A program made the position numbers and the translations under genes. Positions 11,036 through 21,645 of a stretch of 64,000 bases of DNA are shown here, one piece after another. The notes beneath the pieces were generated by a model. It was given only the letters and a program-made list of their open reading frames with translations, was not told where the DNA came from and did not search any database. Every line of letters begins with the position of its first letter. The stretch's first letter is position 1. Source of the DNA: Pachyseris speciosa (taxonomy: Eukaryota > Cnidaria > Anthozoa > Scleractinia > Pachyseridae); assembly GCA_016490735.1 (NCBI GenBank), contig JAEMWC010000006.1, positions 1,116,001 through 1,180,000 on the forward strand, read 5' to 3'.

Positions 11036-12814
11036 CTGTCAATTTTTCATCAGATCCGAATGACCAGTATTACCAGGGTAATTATGAATTTTTCTCATCT
11101 TTTTTTGTTTTCCTGACAAAACCATTTTATCCGTAAAGTATACTGCTTAGTCACATTGAAGATCGCGCAGTGATCCAAGTCAAGCCGAATACTGGCGAAT
11201 ATTTAAAGCACACTCGAGGAAACAAAAAGGTATCTTATAAGCTCGAGAATCACCGAAAAGCTATGCTTGCGGTGACAAGATGAACAATTTTTAAGTTGGC
11301 CTAGGCAACTCACTGACCGTTCAGGGAATTGTTTTTAGGTAACAACCTTTAATGCGCGAATCTGGATGCCTTCATGGCTTTATGCATTCGACTAAACAGT
11401 TTGTACGTAGGCGGGATAAGTGTTTGTTGTAGCCTTTTTCAACTCTTTAAATCTTTGCTTGTGATTTTTGCAGCCTTTCAAAATGTGCCATCACCCAATG
11501 TTACCGCAAGTAAACTGATGACCAACTTCCTGGATATTCCTCCAAAGTCGTCTTCTTATCGCCGCATCAGCAAAAGAACGACCCGTTCCTATGTTGAAGA
11601 TATAGTGATTGTCATGGATGGCTCCGGTTCCGTTCCAAGATGCGAATTCAGCAAAGGAAAGAAGGCACTGAAATACATGATGGGGTTGGCAAGTGAAAAA
11701 GGAATTGACTCAAAATATGCTGCAGTGACCTTTTCAACATCAGCCACCGTAAACTTTAAGTTTTTGCCGTACTCTGTAGCGGCAACGGAGATTACTCAGA
11801 TTCCTTATCCAGGTGCTAGCACCAACACCCAGGCCGGTCTGGCAGAAGCGAAGAAACTCTTCGATGACCCTTCATCAGGTAAGCATTTATATCAGGCAAT
11901 ATGTTTTAGAAGAATTAGCAAAGTTAACAAAGAGAAAAGCGCACTTGAGTATTTTTCAGAGTGAGTCGGCGGGAAAGACGTTTAAACAACGCTCTTATGT
12001 CGTTTTGCGTTTCGCCCAGTTTCCGGCAAAATGATTAAAATCGGAATAATTGAAAGCTTAAAAGCGCAAGTGAATAAGCCACAGCGTGACTTGGAAAGGC
12101 TTGGACACATACTAGAAGTTTGTAACAGTACCAACCTTCAACCTTTGAAGTGTTAAAAGACAGAATACCCAAAAAGACGAATGAGATGAGCCTAACGCAA
12201 CTATGAACAAACAAACTAACAATAATCGTTAAACTTCCAACTGATAAATGCTACAAGTGGTAGTTAAGTAAGAATGAACCTAGATTCTTCCGGTAAAATC
12301 TAATCCAACCCTCAAATTAAAGTAAACGTCCGTGTCCCAAAACCATGTGTTAATGCATTGTCTTCCTTAATTTTTCAATATCTGTCCTCCCTGTTAATTG
12401 TTCCTGTAGGTTTCGTTGAAGCTTACCAGCCAGTTACATGCTGTTCCTCTCTTTCTTATGATTCTTAATCTAACTCCAGTGTGTTTTTGCTATGATTATT
12501 TTCAAGGTCGCCGTATCATAGCAAGGAAGATGGTGTTTCTTGTCACTGACGGCCATTCAAACGTGCATCAACACCTGACAATTCCCAAAGGAGATGTATT
12601 GAAACACAGCGGGGTGCAGATTTTTGTGGTTGCAGTTGGAAATTACATTAGCGGTATTGACGAGATGGTGAAAATGGCTTCCTATCCACCGGAAAAGTTT
12701 CTGTACAGAGTTAATAGTCATCACCAATTCTGGGAAGTTGTTAAGTTGGTGATTAAGCAAGTCACTCCAGGGAAATACCAAATCCCTCAGGGCCAGAATG
12801 ACCCACCCTGCTAA
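10946..12814 (+). CDS. Secreted single von Willebrand factor A-domain protein
   Basis: Likely a secreted adhesion or matrix protein with one vWA domain. The proposed first exon (10946 to about 11020) encodes a signal peptide, MSLLQF...FLSGNISAD. The main exon is 11474-11878 (acceptor TTTTTGCAG, donor TCATCAG/GTAAGC) and the last is 12507-12814 (acceptor TTTTCAAG, phase 1, joining cleanly as SSG-RRI). The MIDAS metal site is complete: DGSGS near 11623, the Thr of ASTNT near 11823, and TDG near 12548. The protein ends after one vWA domain in a short PPC tail. A caution: exon 11474 opens in phase 1, while every donor I see after the signal exon is phase 0. A small exon is therefore missing from my model, or translation starts at 11374, which also gives a hydrophobic leader in frame. 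Matrilin- and collagen-like vWA proteins are relatives; the exact role is unknown. Confidence 0.75.
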
Positions 12815-13296
12815 AATTGTTGTTGTTTTTCCTTTTTTAGTCAGCAGGTTAGCCGGGTAGTCGTGTCCATTATTTGCAACATATTATCTTGAAACTAAAT
12901 AGACTGGTTTAAAAAAGAGTGCATGTCGGAAGGTTTTTATCATTGTCGTCTGCGTCAGTTTCGCTTTGTTACGCTCTTTGATTGGTTAGCTAAGCTCGCT
13001 CCACTTTCCCAACCCGTGACGTGCTCCAGCTTATTTTATTTCCCGCGCCTGGCGCTGCATACATGTGCTTGCTGAGACGCTGGGCGCAGTTCTTCGAATG
13101 CCGATTAACCATAACCCACGATTGACAGTTAACCAAAGTTTTGAATACCTCGCTTCTAAAGAATTATTTTAAAAAGCAAATTTCACTCTCAAATAGTTAA
13201 GTTTCAGTCAAAAACTAAGGACAAAACCTTTTTTGTTATATGTTTATTGAGCAGAAAGTAAACTGGAGTCGTAATTCACGCTAACCCGGGATCAGT
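12815..13296. other. Intergenic downstream of the vWA gene
   Basis: Presumed 3' flank. I see no clear polyadenylation signal in the first 100 bases and no other gene. Confidence 0.4.
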
Positions 13297-13300
13297 TTAA

Positions 13301-13900
13301 CCCATTGACTCCCGAGCATTTTGCCTAAAAACACCTTTTGAAGGCCGTCGGGCCATTTTCTGGCCAGATTTTGGCCAAAAAGAACCAAAACTGCCCAAAA
13401 CGCTGTTTGCTGGTGGAGTTTATCGCGCCCTTCTATTCCTGATGCTTGATATTAGCTTTCAAACTTCGGGCATGCGCAGAAAGCAAAATCACCACCCCTT
13501 CTCCTTCTACCTTTCGCTTTCTCTCCTCCCCTTTTCTTTCGCTTTTCTTGCCTCGCTTTCTTTTTTCTCTTGCTGGGCATTTCCTGGGCTTCCTTTCGTT
13601 GGGAAAAGATTATGAAAAACTTTTAGGATCATAGGATTAGGTGGAAGGAAGTGTAGGTAGGTAGTGGAACAAGATTTTCATTCAAATTTTCGGCTCAACG
13701 TCACTTGGTTTTTTCGCGTTTTCTCCGGCCTGCTAGACGGAATCGTGCTGATTTGGGTATGGTTTAAAAGATCTCTTCCACCTACACATGTCCTGCTACA
13801 TGTAAAAGTTGTCCATGAACATTAAAACTGATGACGTCACAAGCGGCACAAGGGAGGGGGTTCTGCGCGGCCGGTTTTGGCCGGCACGGGTGCCAACGGG
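13301..13900. mobile_element. MITE with TTAA target duplication
   Basis: Left end CCCATTGACTCCCG and right end CGGGTGCCAACGGG are inverted copies with three mismatches, flanked on both sides by TTAA (13297-13300 and 13901-13904). TTAA target sites are typical of piggyBac- and Kolobok-type transposons. No transposase is encoded, so it is non-autonomous. Confidence 0.7.
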
Positions 13901-13904
13901 TTAA

Positions 13905-14784
13905 TCGTATTTTGAACAACTGGGCCATGATTGGTTTGTTGCGTTGTTTACGTCTGTTTTGATTGACCAGAGATTACTTTGGTTTAAGTTTTGCGTCAGC
14001 CTACTGCGATATCTTTTGATAGCATATTTCCGGAACAACTATTAACGAAATGGCTCCTGCATTTATAGATGTAGGGAAATTTACTAACATTTTTGGTAGC
14101 ATAAGACTGATTCAAGAGCATTCTTTGATTCCGTTGAAATTTTTCATGAGTTTTTTTGCGGAACACCGCCAGTTGAACGCTACTTTCAATTTTTACCGTT
14201 TCTGTTGTTTAATTTAAATATGATATTCAGAATTATTTGTAGGGCATGGCGCTAAAAATAACCCTTTAAGGTCTAAGGAATAACTTAAAACGGTAGCCTC
14301 GCTTGCATCTAATCAGGCCCTTTTCAATTTACTGAGCTGCGAGAAATTTCAATCCTGAAGAAAATTATAATATGCGTACAACTGGTTTTCGCGGTTTTAT
14401 ATTCATCTTCTAAAGTACCAGTAAAGCTGATTGATGTAATTTTTGTAAAAGGTTGTCAAAAACTGCTGCCAAGGAAATGAAACACTTAGGTCAATCCAAT
14501 AACATTCTCAGGCATTTCAAGAAGAACTCGACTCTAAGCGCTGGTTCAGTGTCTTAAACACCTGTCTCCTTTCCTTAGTGTTGATAAAATGTTCACACGA
14601 AAAGGTTTAATGTGGTTTGTGACTCACAGTATCAAAGCCACAGCTCTTATTTGGGTATTTGAGGCGATTGTTTTTAATATTTAAACCAACTAATCAGTGG
14701 CGGGATCATTATCACCATCTGGGCAAACTCCTCTATGTAAAAGTGTCACTTAAAATTGCAAAAAAGTCCCTTATGTAAGTTTCC
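13905..14784. other. Intergenic, no gene seen
   Basis: AT-rich sequence without a coding signal or a repeat I can define. Confidence 0.4.
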
Positions 14785-16665
14785 TTACAGTCCACACTGT
14801 AAGGATGCTTACAGTTGGCACTCTAAGTTATAGCCGGCACTCTTAGGTGCCTTACAATCCTTACTATTAGCGCTCTTACGGTCCGCACTGTAAGCAATCT
14901 TAGTGTATGCACTGTAAGCATTCTTACAGTCCGCACTGTAAGCACTCTTACAGTCCTCAGTGTAAGCATTCTTACAGTCCGCACTGTAAGCACTCTTACA
15001 GTCCTCAGTGTAAGCATTCTTACAGTCCTGACTGTACGCATTCTTACAGTCCGCACTGTAAGCACTCTTACAGTCCGCACTGTAAGCACTCTTACAGTCC
15101 TCAGTGTAAGCATTCTTACAGTCCTGACTGTACGCATTCTTACAGTCCGCACTGTAAGCACTCTTACAGTCCTCAGTGTAAGCACTCTTACAGTCCTGAC
15201 TGTACGCATTCTTACAGTCCGCACTGTAAGCACTCTTACAGTCCGCACTGTAAGCACTCTTACAGTCCTCAGTGTAAGCATTCTTACAGTCCGCACTGTA
15301 AGCACTCTTACAGTCCTGACTGTAAGCACTCTTACAATTCGCATTGTTAGCATTCTTACAGTCCGCACTGTAAGCATTCTTACAGTCCTGACTGTACGCA
15401 TTCTTACAGTCCGCAATGTAAGCACTCTTACAGTCCTCAGTGTAAGCATTCTTACAGTCCGCACTGTAAGCACTCTTACAGTCCGCACTGTAAGCATTCT
15501 TACAGTCCTGACTGTACGCATTCTTACAGTCCGCACTGTAAGCACTCTTACAGTCCTCAGTGTAAGCAATCTTACAGTCCGCACTGTAAGCACTCTTACA
15601 GTCCTCAGTGTAAGCATTCTTACAGTCCTGACTGTACGCATTCTTACAGTCCGCACTGTAAGCACTCTTACAGTCCGCACTGTAAGCACTCTTACAGTCC
15701 GCACTGTAAGCACTCTTACAGTCCTCAGTGTAAGCATTCTTACAGTCCTGACTGTACGCATTCTTACAGTCCGCACTGTAAGCACTCTTACAGTACGCAC
15801 TGTAAGCACTCTTACAGTCCTCAGTGTAAGCATTCTTACAGTCCTGACTGTACGCATTCTTACAGTCCGCACTGTAAGCACTCTTACAGTCCTCAGTGTA
15901 AGCACTCTTACAGTCCTGACTGTACGCATTCTTACAGTCCGCACTGTAAGCACTCTTACAGTCCGCACTGTAAGCACTCTTACAGTCCGCACTGTAAGCA
16001 CTCTTACAGTCCTCAGTGTAAGCATTCTTACAGTCCTCAGTGTAAGCAATCTTACAGTCCTGACTGTAAGCAATCTTACAGTCCTGACTGTAAGCACTCT
16101 TACAGTCCGCACTGTAAGCACTCTTACAGTCCGCACTGTAAGCACTCTTACAGTCCTCAGTGTAAGCATTCTTACAGTACGCACTGTAAGCACTCTTACA
16201 GTCCTCAGTGTAAGCACTCTTACAGTCCTCAGTGTAAGCACTCTTACAGTACGCACTGTAAGCACTCTTACAGTCCTCAGTGTAAGCACTCTTACAGTCA
16301 GGACTGTAAGCATTCTTACAGTCCTGACTGTAAGCACTCTAAAAGTCCCCACTGTAAGCATTCTTACAGTCCCCACTGTAAGCACTCTTACAGTCCTGAC
16401 TGTACGCACTCTTAAAGTCCGCACTGTAAGCAATCTTACAGTCCTGACTGTAAGCAATCTTACAGTCCTGACTGTAAGCACTCTTACAGTCCACACTGTA
16501 AGCGCTCTTACAGTCCGCACAGTAAGCATTCTTAATGTCCTCCCCACTGTAAGCACTCTTATATTCTGTAATAAAAGCCTTTAGAGTCCCTAATGTTAGC
16601 ACTGTTATATTCTGCACTATTAGCTGTTACAGTCCCTACTTTTTGCACTCTTACAGTCCACGCGT
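14785..16665. repeat. 24-bp palindromic minisatellite array
   Basis: Over 70 tandem copies of a 24-base unit, CTTACAGT-NNNN-ACTGTAAG-CANT; both half-sites are inverted copies of each other. The spacer alternates among CCGC, CCTC and CCTG, and the last block among CACT, CATT and CAAT. A CCTGACTGTACGCATT variant recurs near 15025, 15121, 15193, 15385, 15505, 15625, 15745, 15841 and 15913, at spacings of 72, 96, 120 or 192 bases, which shows higher-order units built from whole 24-mers. Because 24 is a multiple of 3, long frames stay open on both strands as 8-residue repeats; I do not call them genes. The edges are degenerate. Confidence 0.95.
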
Positions 16666-18620
16666 CAGTTCGCACTTTTATTCATTTTCAGTTGTTACTG
16701 GAGTCTAAATTCTTGCAATTCACTGAGTGTTTTAGTCCGCACTTTCAAGGTATAGTATTGTCTACACGGCGTTTAGGGACAGCTCTTTTAGAACTAATTC
16801 CCATTTAAATAAATCTTTGCACCTGTTCGAAACGCATTGCGTCTTTTTGAAATAAGTCTGGACTTATTATAGGCTGTAAAAATTAAGAAAATAATTTGAC
16901 GTTACAAACTGATTTGCATGCATGTTCACAAAGACTTGCCGCGATTCAAATCAGTTTGTGACGTCAAATCAGGAATAGACCCATGGCCCTTACTAACTCG
17001 GTCGTGGGACAGATGATGGCTAGATTTCGTAACTTTTGCAGTCCATAACAAATTCGAGATTTGTTTAAAAAAGGCACAAAAAGGTGCAATGCTTTTCGAT
17101 CAAATAGAAAGATTTATATAAGGAAAATAGTAGTTTGGGAGGACAATGCCCACTATTTTTGGAGTGAAACGTATCGCGAATTTCCAATATCAAACGCAGT
17201 AGTTAATGAACTTCTATAGAAATGTAAGTTTCAAGTTTGAGACAATCCTGACGCTGAAGGTATGCCAAACTGGTCATTATAACATCAACAAACACGCTTT
17301 AAAATGTGTTTTATTTTTTCACTAATCGCAAAACTAGATTCCTTTTACGTGTTACTTTGTAATTAAGGTGTAGCCTAGGCCACTTGTGTATGGAAGATTT
17401 CCCCAGCACTCCCGTTCAACGTGACCTCTTTAAATATTAATTTTGTCCCATAGATTTCCAACATTGAGCGACGAGGGAGCGGGGAATTTTCCAACACAAT
17501 AAGTCCAAGCTTATAGCTATGCAGCAGTTAACAACTAACTGAGGTTATTTTTAAACTGGAACGGTACAATTGAAGGTCTTGCCTAACTTATTTCAACATC
17601 ATAAAAATCAAAGATTGCATACGCAAGTTTTAGCTGTGCATGCAACCGCTATTTCCTCACTCTGAAGTGTATTTTTTCTTTGTGGTGGGCTGTTATCAGA
17701 CCATAACCTCTTCTCCCTCAAATAAACATGTTCATTAGAAGACTAACGGATAACATGATAGTGGAACAGGAATGTAAATTTCTTATAACTCATATGAATG
17801 AAATCTTTATAACCCTTTTTTTTGGTTGATATATTAAATTTGTTTAACCAACGAGGCCATTTGCGAAATCAGTCACTTTTAAAAGGGAGCCCTGGTTCCC
17901 TATTTATTCACCAAATCACTGGCTTTTGATCGGAAACGGAACTGTTATAGGCCACCAACTGGTATCTATTCTGGAATGCGTTTCCTTCGGAAAAGGGTAG
18001 AATTTGAAAAATGGCAATTTTACAGTTACTTACACGACTGCCATTCTCTCATTGAGGCAATATGTTTAAATTGGGAAATTTCTGCACTGTCCATATTTTT
18101 AGATTTTGCGTCGCGATATACTTGCGTTTCAAATTTGTCTTCAAGTTATCTTATCCACGTCATTCTTGCTTTTGGTTTTATTTAAGAACCTCCCTTTCGC
18201 TAGCACCTCATGTGTGTTAAGGCTGGGTTATTTATAATTAGACGACCCACCCGCAAAGATTTCAAAGTGCTTCTATTTTCTGCATATAAGATGACTTATT
18301 ATCATCATAAATTTTGAATTTAAAAAGTAAACTTTCTTGTTTGAAAACATGAAAGTTGTCCTTAGTGTCCGGTGATATATTATCATTAATGACGTTACGA
18401 TGCTTGTTTTTGGAAAAGGGGAACGTTTCCACTTAGAAATCCTATGTTTAGAATGACCACTTCAATGTAGTTTCGCCTTTTAATGTGGTATAGGTCATAT
18501 TTATGGTGAGATTTATTATGTCACGTGACCTATTTTATTAAATTTCCCTTTGCCATTAAGAAGCAGTGGCCCTTAGCACAATACATGGAGTAATCTTCAA
18601 ATTCAACTGCAGTTCAACTG
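16666..18620. other. Intergenic with one short inverted repeat
   Basis: About 16896-16977 is a fold-back with arms TTTGACGTTACAAACTGATTTG and CAAATCAGTTTGTGACGTCAAA. I see no gene in the remainder. Confidence 0.5.
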
Positions 18621-18626
18621 CATTAC

Positions 18627-20150
18627 TACGGTGGCCCATATCTGCAAACACAACAAACAATTCATAAAACACAACAAAATGTTATTGAAACACAACAAAC
18701 ACATTTTGGAACACAACTCAACGTTATCGAAAGAACACACAATGTTATCGAAACACATTACAATTTTCTTGAAACGCAACACAATATTTGTGAAACACAA
18801 CACAGTTTTTTCGAAACACAACACTATGTTCTCGAAATTAGTGCACAATTTATGCTATTATATAACGTATAAACCTGTCATTGCTCAACCGCTGACACGT
18901 TATGCGCCTTGCAAAATCCCGCTAATTTTGCTTTCGCAAAATATTTTGTGCCAACTGCGGAACTGGGAAAAACCGCAATCTAAATTTTGTCATTTTTGTG
19001 GACAAAAGGTAGACATTGTTAATGCGACTGAAACGGGTAAAGTTGAAACAAAATGCTTGAGCATCAAAAGCTATGCTGCAAAGAAAAGCGAAAAGAGGTC
19101 TCCCATTTTCGATCAAGTGGCTCGAAGAGGGGGCAGAAGAAGAAATAGGAAGATCCTTTAGCACTAATCAATATAGGCGTAATGCGATTTATTAGTCCGT
19201 TTGATTTAACACAATGGTAAAACAATGAAGCTACGTGGCATGGGTCATTGTTCTAGTGGCAAATTTTTAACCAAATGACACGACGGCTGAAACCGTCCGC
19301 GGCACCGTGACGAATAGGAAAGCCGTACGGCTTCAACTTATCGTAGCAGTCTACATGTCAAGCAAAATTCGGGCCTGGGTTAGTGTACATCCTTCTCCTT
19401 AGTGCGTGAGCCCTTCGCAAGGCTTTTCCTTCAGGGTCAACCTGCCATAAAATTCTTTCCACCTTTCTTCTTGGTGCCTGTATTCCGTAATCCAAATGAA
19501 GAGTGTGCCACATAGCTCGATAACCCCTCATGCAGGTCCATACAGCCTGGCCCATCTAATTCTTGATGAATGGCCTGGTAAATATATCCTTCGTCACTGT
19601 TTGTATTCCTTCTTCGCAATCCGTACATGTGAAGCTACGTGCAAAGTACGCATAGATATTTTCATTGCATGGTACTCTTTCAAAAAGAGTAAAATAACCG
19701 AGTATTCAGACCCACGCTGAAAATAGTAACCTATGAGAATCTCCTCTTTGGCGACGGCTGCTCCACATCTAGAACAGAACTGGTATGTTTCTTCGAGTCT
19801 TCTGAGTTTGAAGAAAACAAAATGGCGGAATTTTGCAAGGGGTATAACGTGTCAACGGTTGAGTAATGATGGGTTTATACATTGTATAAGAACATAAATT
19901 GTGCATTTTATTGTTGTGTTTAGAGAATACTGTGTTGTGTTTCACAAATATTGTGTTGTGTTTCGCAAATATTGTGTTGTGGTTCAAGTAAATTGTGTTG
20001 TGTTTCGATAACATTGTGTTGTGTTTCGATAACATTGTGTCGTGTTTCGATAATACTGAGTTGTGTTCCGAAATGTGTTTGTAGTGTTTCAATAATATTT
20101 TGTTGTGCTTGAAGAATTGTTTGTTGTGTTTGCAGATATGGGCCACCGTA
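18627..20150. mobile_element. IS3EU-type DNA transposon, non-autonomous
   Basis: Termini TACGGTGGCCCATATCTGCA and its reverse complement face each other across 1524 bases. They are flanked by a perfect 6-base target duplication, CATTAC (18621-18626 and 20151-20156). The inverted arms are about 300 bases each (to about 18925 and from about 19824) and consist of degenerate 21-base units, GAAACACAACACAATGTTATC-like. Between the arms lies a decayed transposase on the minus strand. A TAYGG terminus, 6-base duplication and IS3-like integrase core match what I recall of the IS3EU superfamily; that family name is inference. Confidence 0.8.
18985..19805 (-). pseudogene. DDE integrase-like transposase, multiply broken
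   Basis: Read down the minus strand from about 19795, the order is a zinc-ribbon-like FCSRCG, a helix-turn-helix-like stretch (about 19690), then GYRAMWHTLHLDYGI and RRRMYTNPGPNF (19555-19361). The integrase-core start HVDCYDKLKPYGFPI follows just past a stop, and FSRRVIWLK after that (about 19270). Several stops and at least one frameshift interrupt it. It belongs to the transposon whose arms enclose it. The later catalytic residues are not recognisable, so the core is truncated. Confidence 0.7.
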
Positions 20151-20156
20151 CATTAC

Positions 20157-21645
20157 CGTGTATGGATTACTTCTGAAAACACACCGATAGCATAATTGTA
20201 TTTTTATAGCAATCGGTCACCTGATCAGTTATATTAACAATGTAACCACAAATCTGTGAGAAATTGGTACCAATGAAAATAGAATTAATTGAGGCGCTTC
20301 ATTAAAAGTAAAAGCTGTTGGCTGTAAACATCGTTTCTTAGTATCAAATCCCCTGAAGAGTGAGCAATCACGAAACAGGCTTGTAGGGATAAAAGAGTAT
20401 TTTTTTCTATTTTTCAATATATTTAACAATTATTCACCGAAGTGGAGGTAAATATCCACCACTTTCACTGACAATGAGGTGAATAATTGTTTTGGTATAT
20501 ACCACACAAGCTGAATAATAGCGGACCAAAACATTACTTTATGTGTGACAATATACCGACAAGCGGTCGAAAATTGTAAAATCTCGCGCGCCGGCTAATC
20601 GGAGGTGAATAGTACTTGCTAATCACCTCCGAGTTGACCGATCAGAACGCGCGAAAAGCGCTATTCACTCGTGGGGTTTATACTAAATATATATCTTTTA
20701 TATATCATTTGCTTTTGGCCCTTTGTTTTGTAAATTATCCTTCCGGATTTCAACTTGTTTAAGGCAGCATAAATAACTGTGTTAACTGATTGTAATTATT
20801 TGTATGAAGACAGAAAAGAAACTCTGACATGTGAAAGATCTTCCGAGACAAAAGTGATTGCTCATGTCTTACAACCGGAACACAAGGATGAAATCAAATG
20901 ATTATGATAGCAAAATAAGTCAAGAAAATTTTTTCTAATCCTTTAAGAGGAAACACAAGTTACCGCTTCGACCCCGCGTTATTCTAGCCGCTAAGCTTAA
21001 CATATTTGTGCACTGAATTTTCTATTGATTTAGCAATGACACCAGAAAGTCAAAAGCTAATAGGATTATTCACTGCCTTCGACTTTAATTTTCTTTTTGA
21101 AGCTGTGGTATTGATGTGAAGAACCTTTACAACTTGATATCCTCTCACTCATGCAAATTTCTGAAAGATACAAACTTTTAGAAGAAATATAGTTACTTTC
21201 CTTCTCGAATTAAAAACACGGTAACGTTTGTATGAGTCACCCCAAACCTAAAATAAATTTCACTATTTGCCAACTTTGGTAGTTTATGGATAACCCAACC
21301 ACAGCGACCCTACGTAGACGCCAAAGGACGAGGTCTTTTATTCCATAATGAAGATTGCTTAACTTTACAAGAATAAATGCTCAATCTGTGGAATAATACA
21401 CACTAAACTGCAGAGATTTACCAAGAAATCACAGTGTTACCTGTTTTAAGATGCCTAACGCGCGTGTTAATTGGCTTTACCGCTCATAACATCTTTCCTT
21501 TGACTTCGTTTGTTTAACCTTCAAATTAATTAACATTTAGTTGTCGTCAGCCAGGAAGCTATTAAGTAGGTTGCGCGCAGATTAAGAAAGCGAATCCTTA
21601 CCTCGCTTGGTTTGTCATAGCTGCTGTGGAACCCACAAGCACAGG
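20157..21645. other. Intergenic with small palindromes
   Basis: About 20422-20495 has CAATTATTCACC opposed by GGTGAATAATTG, and about 20600-20640 has CGGAGGTGAATAG opposed by AATCACCTCCG; both look like MITE remnants. No gene until the tyrosinase exon at 21646. Confidence 0.5.

Noticed and set aside
14823..16556. 577-codon minus-strand frame of RTVRVLTV-like repeats (and an opposing CKHSYSPH-like plus frame)
   Set aside because: Created by the 24-base period being a multiple of three; open on both strands, no start context or domain.
14785..16665. CRISPR-like appearance (palindromic repeats with short variable blocks)
   Set aside because: The spacers are 4 bases and themselves repeat; the host is eukaryotic. 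It is a minisatellite.
18631..19161. 176-codon plus-strand frame with KHNT repeats and an FCHFCGQ motif
   Set aside because: It runs through the transposon arm and into the opposite strand of a dead transposase.
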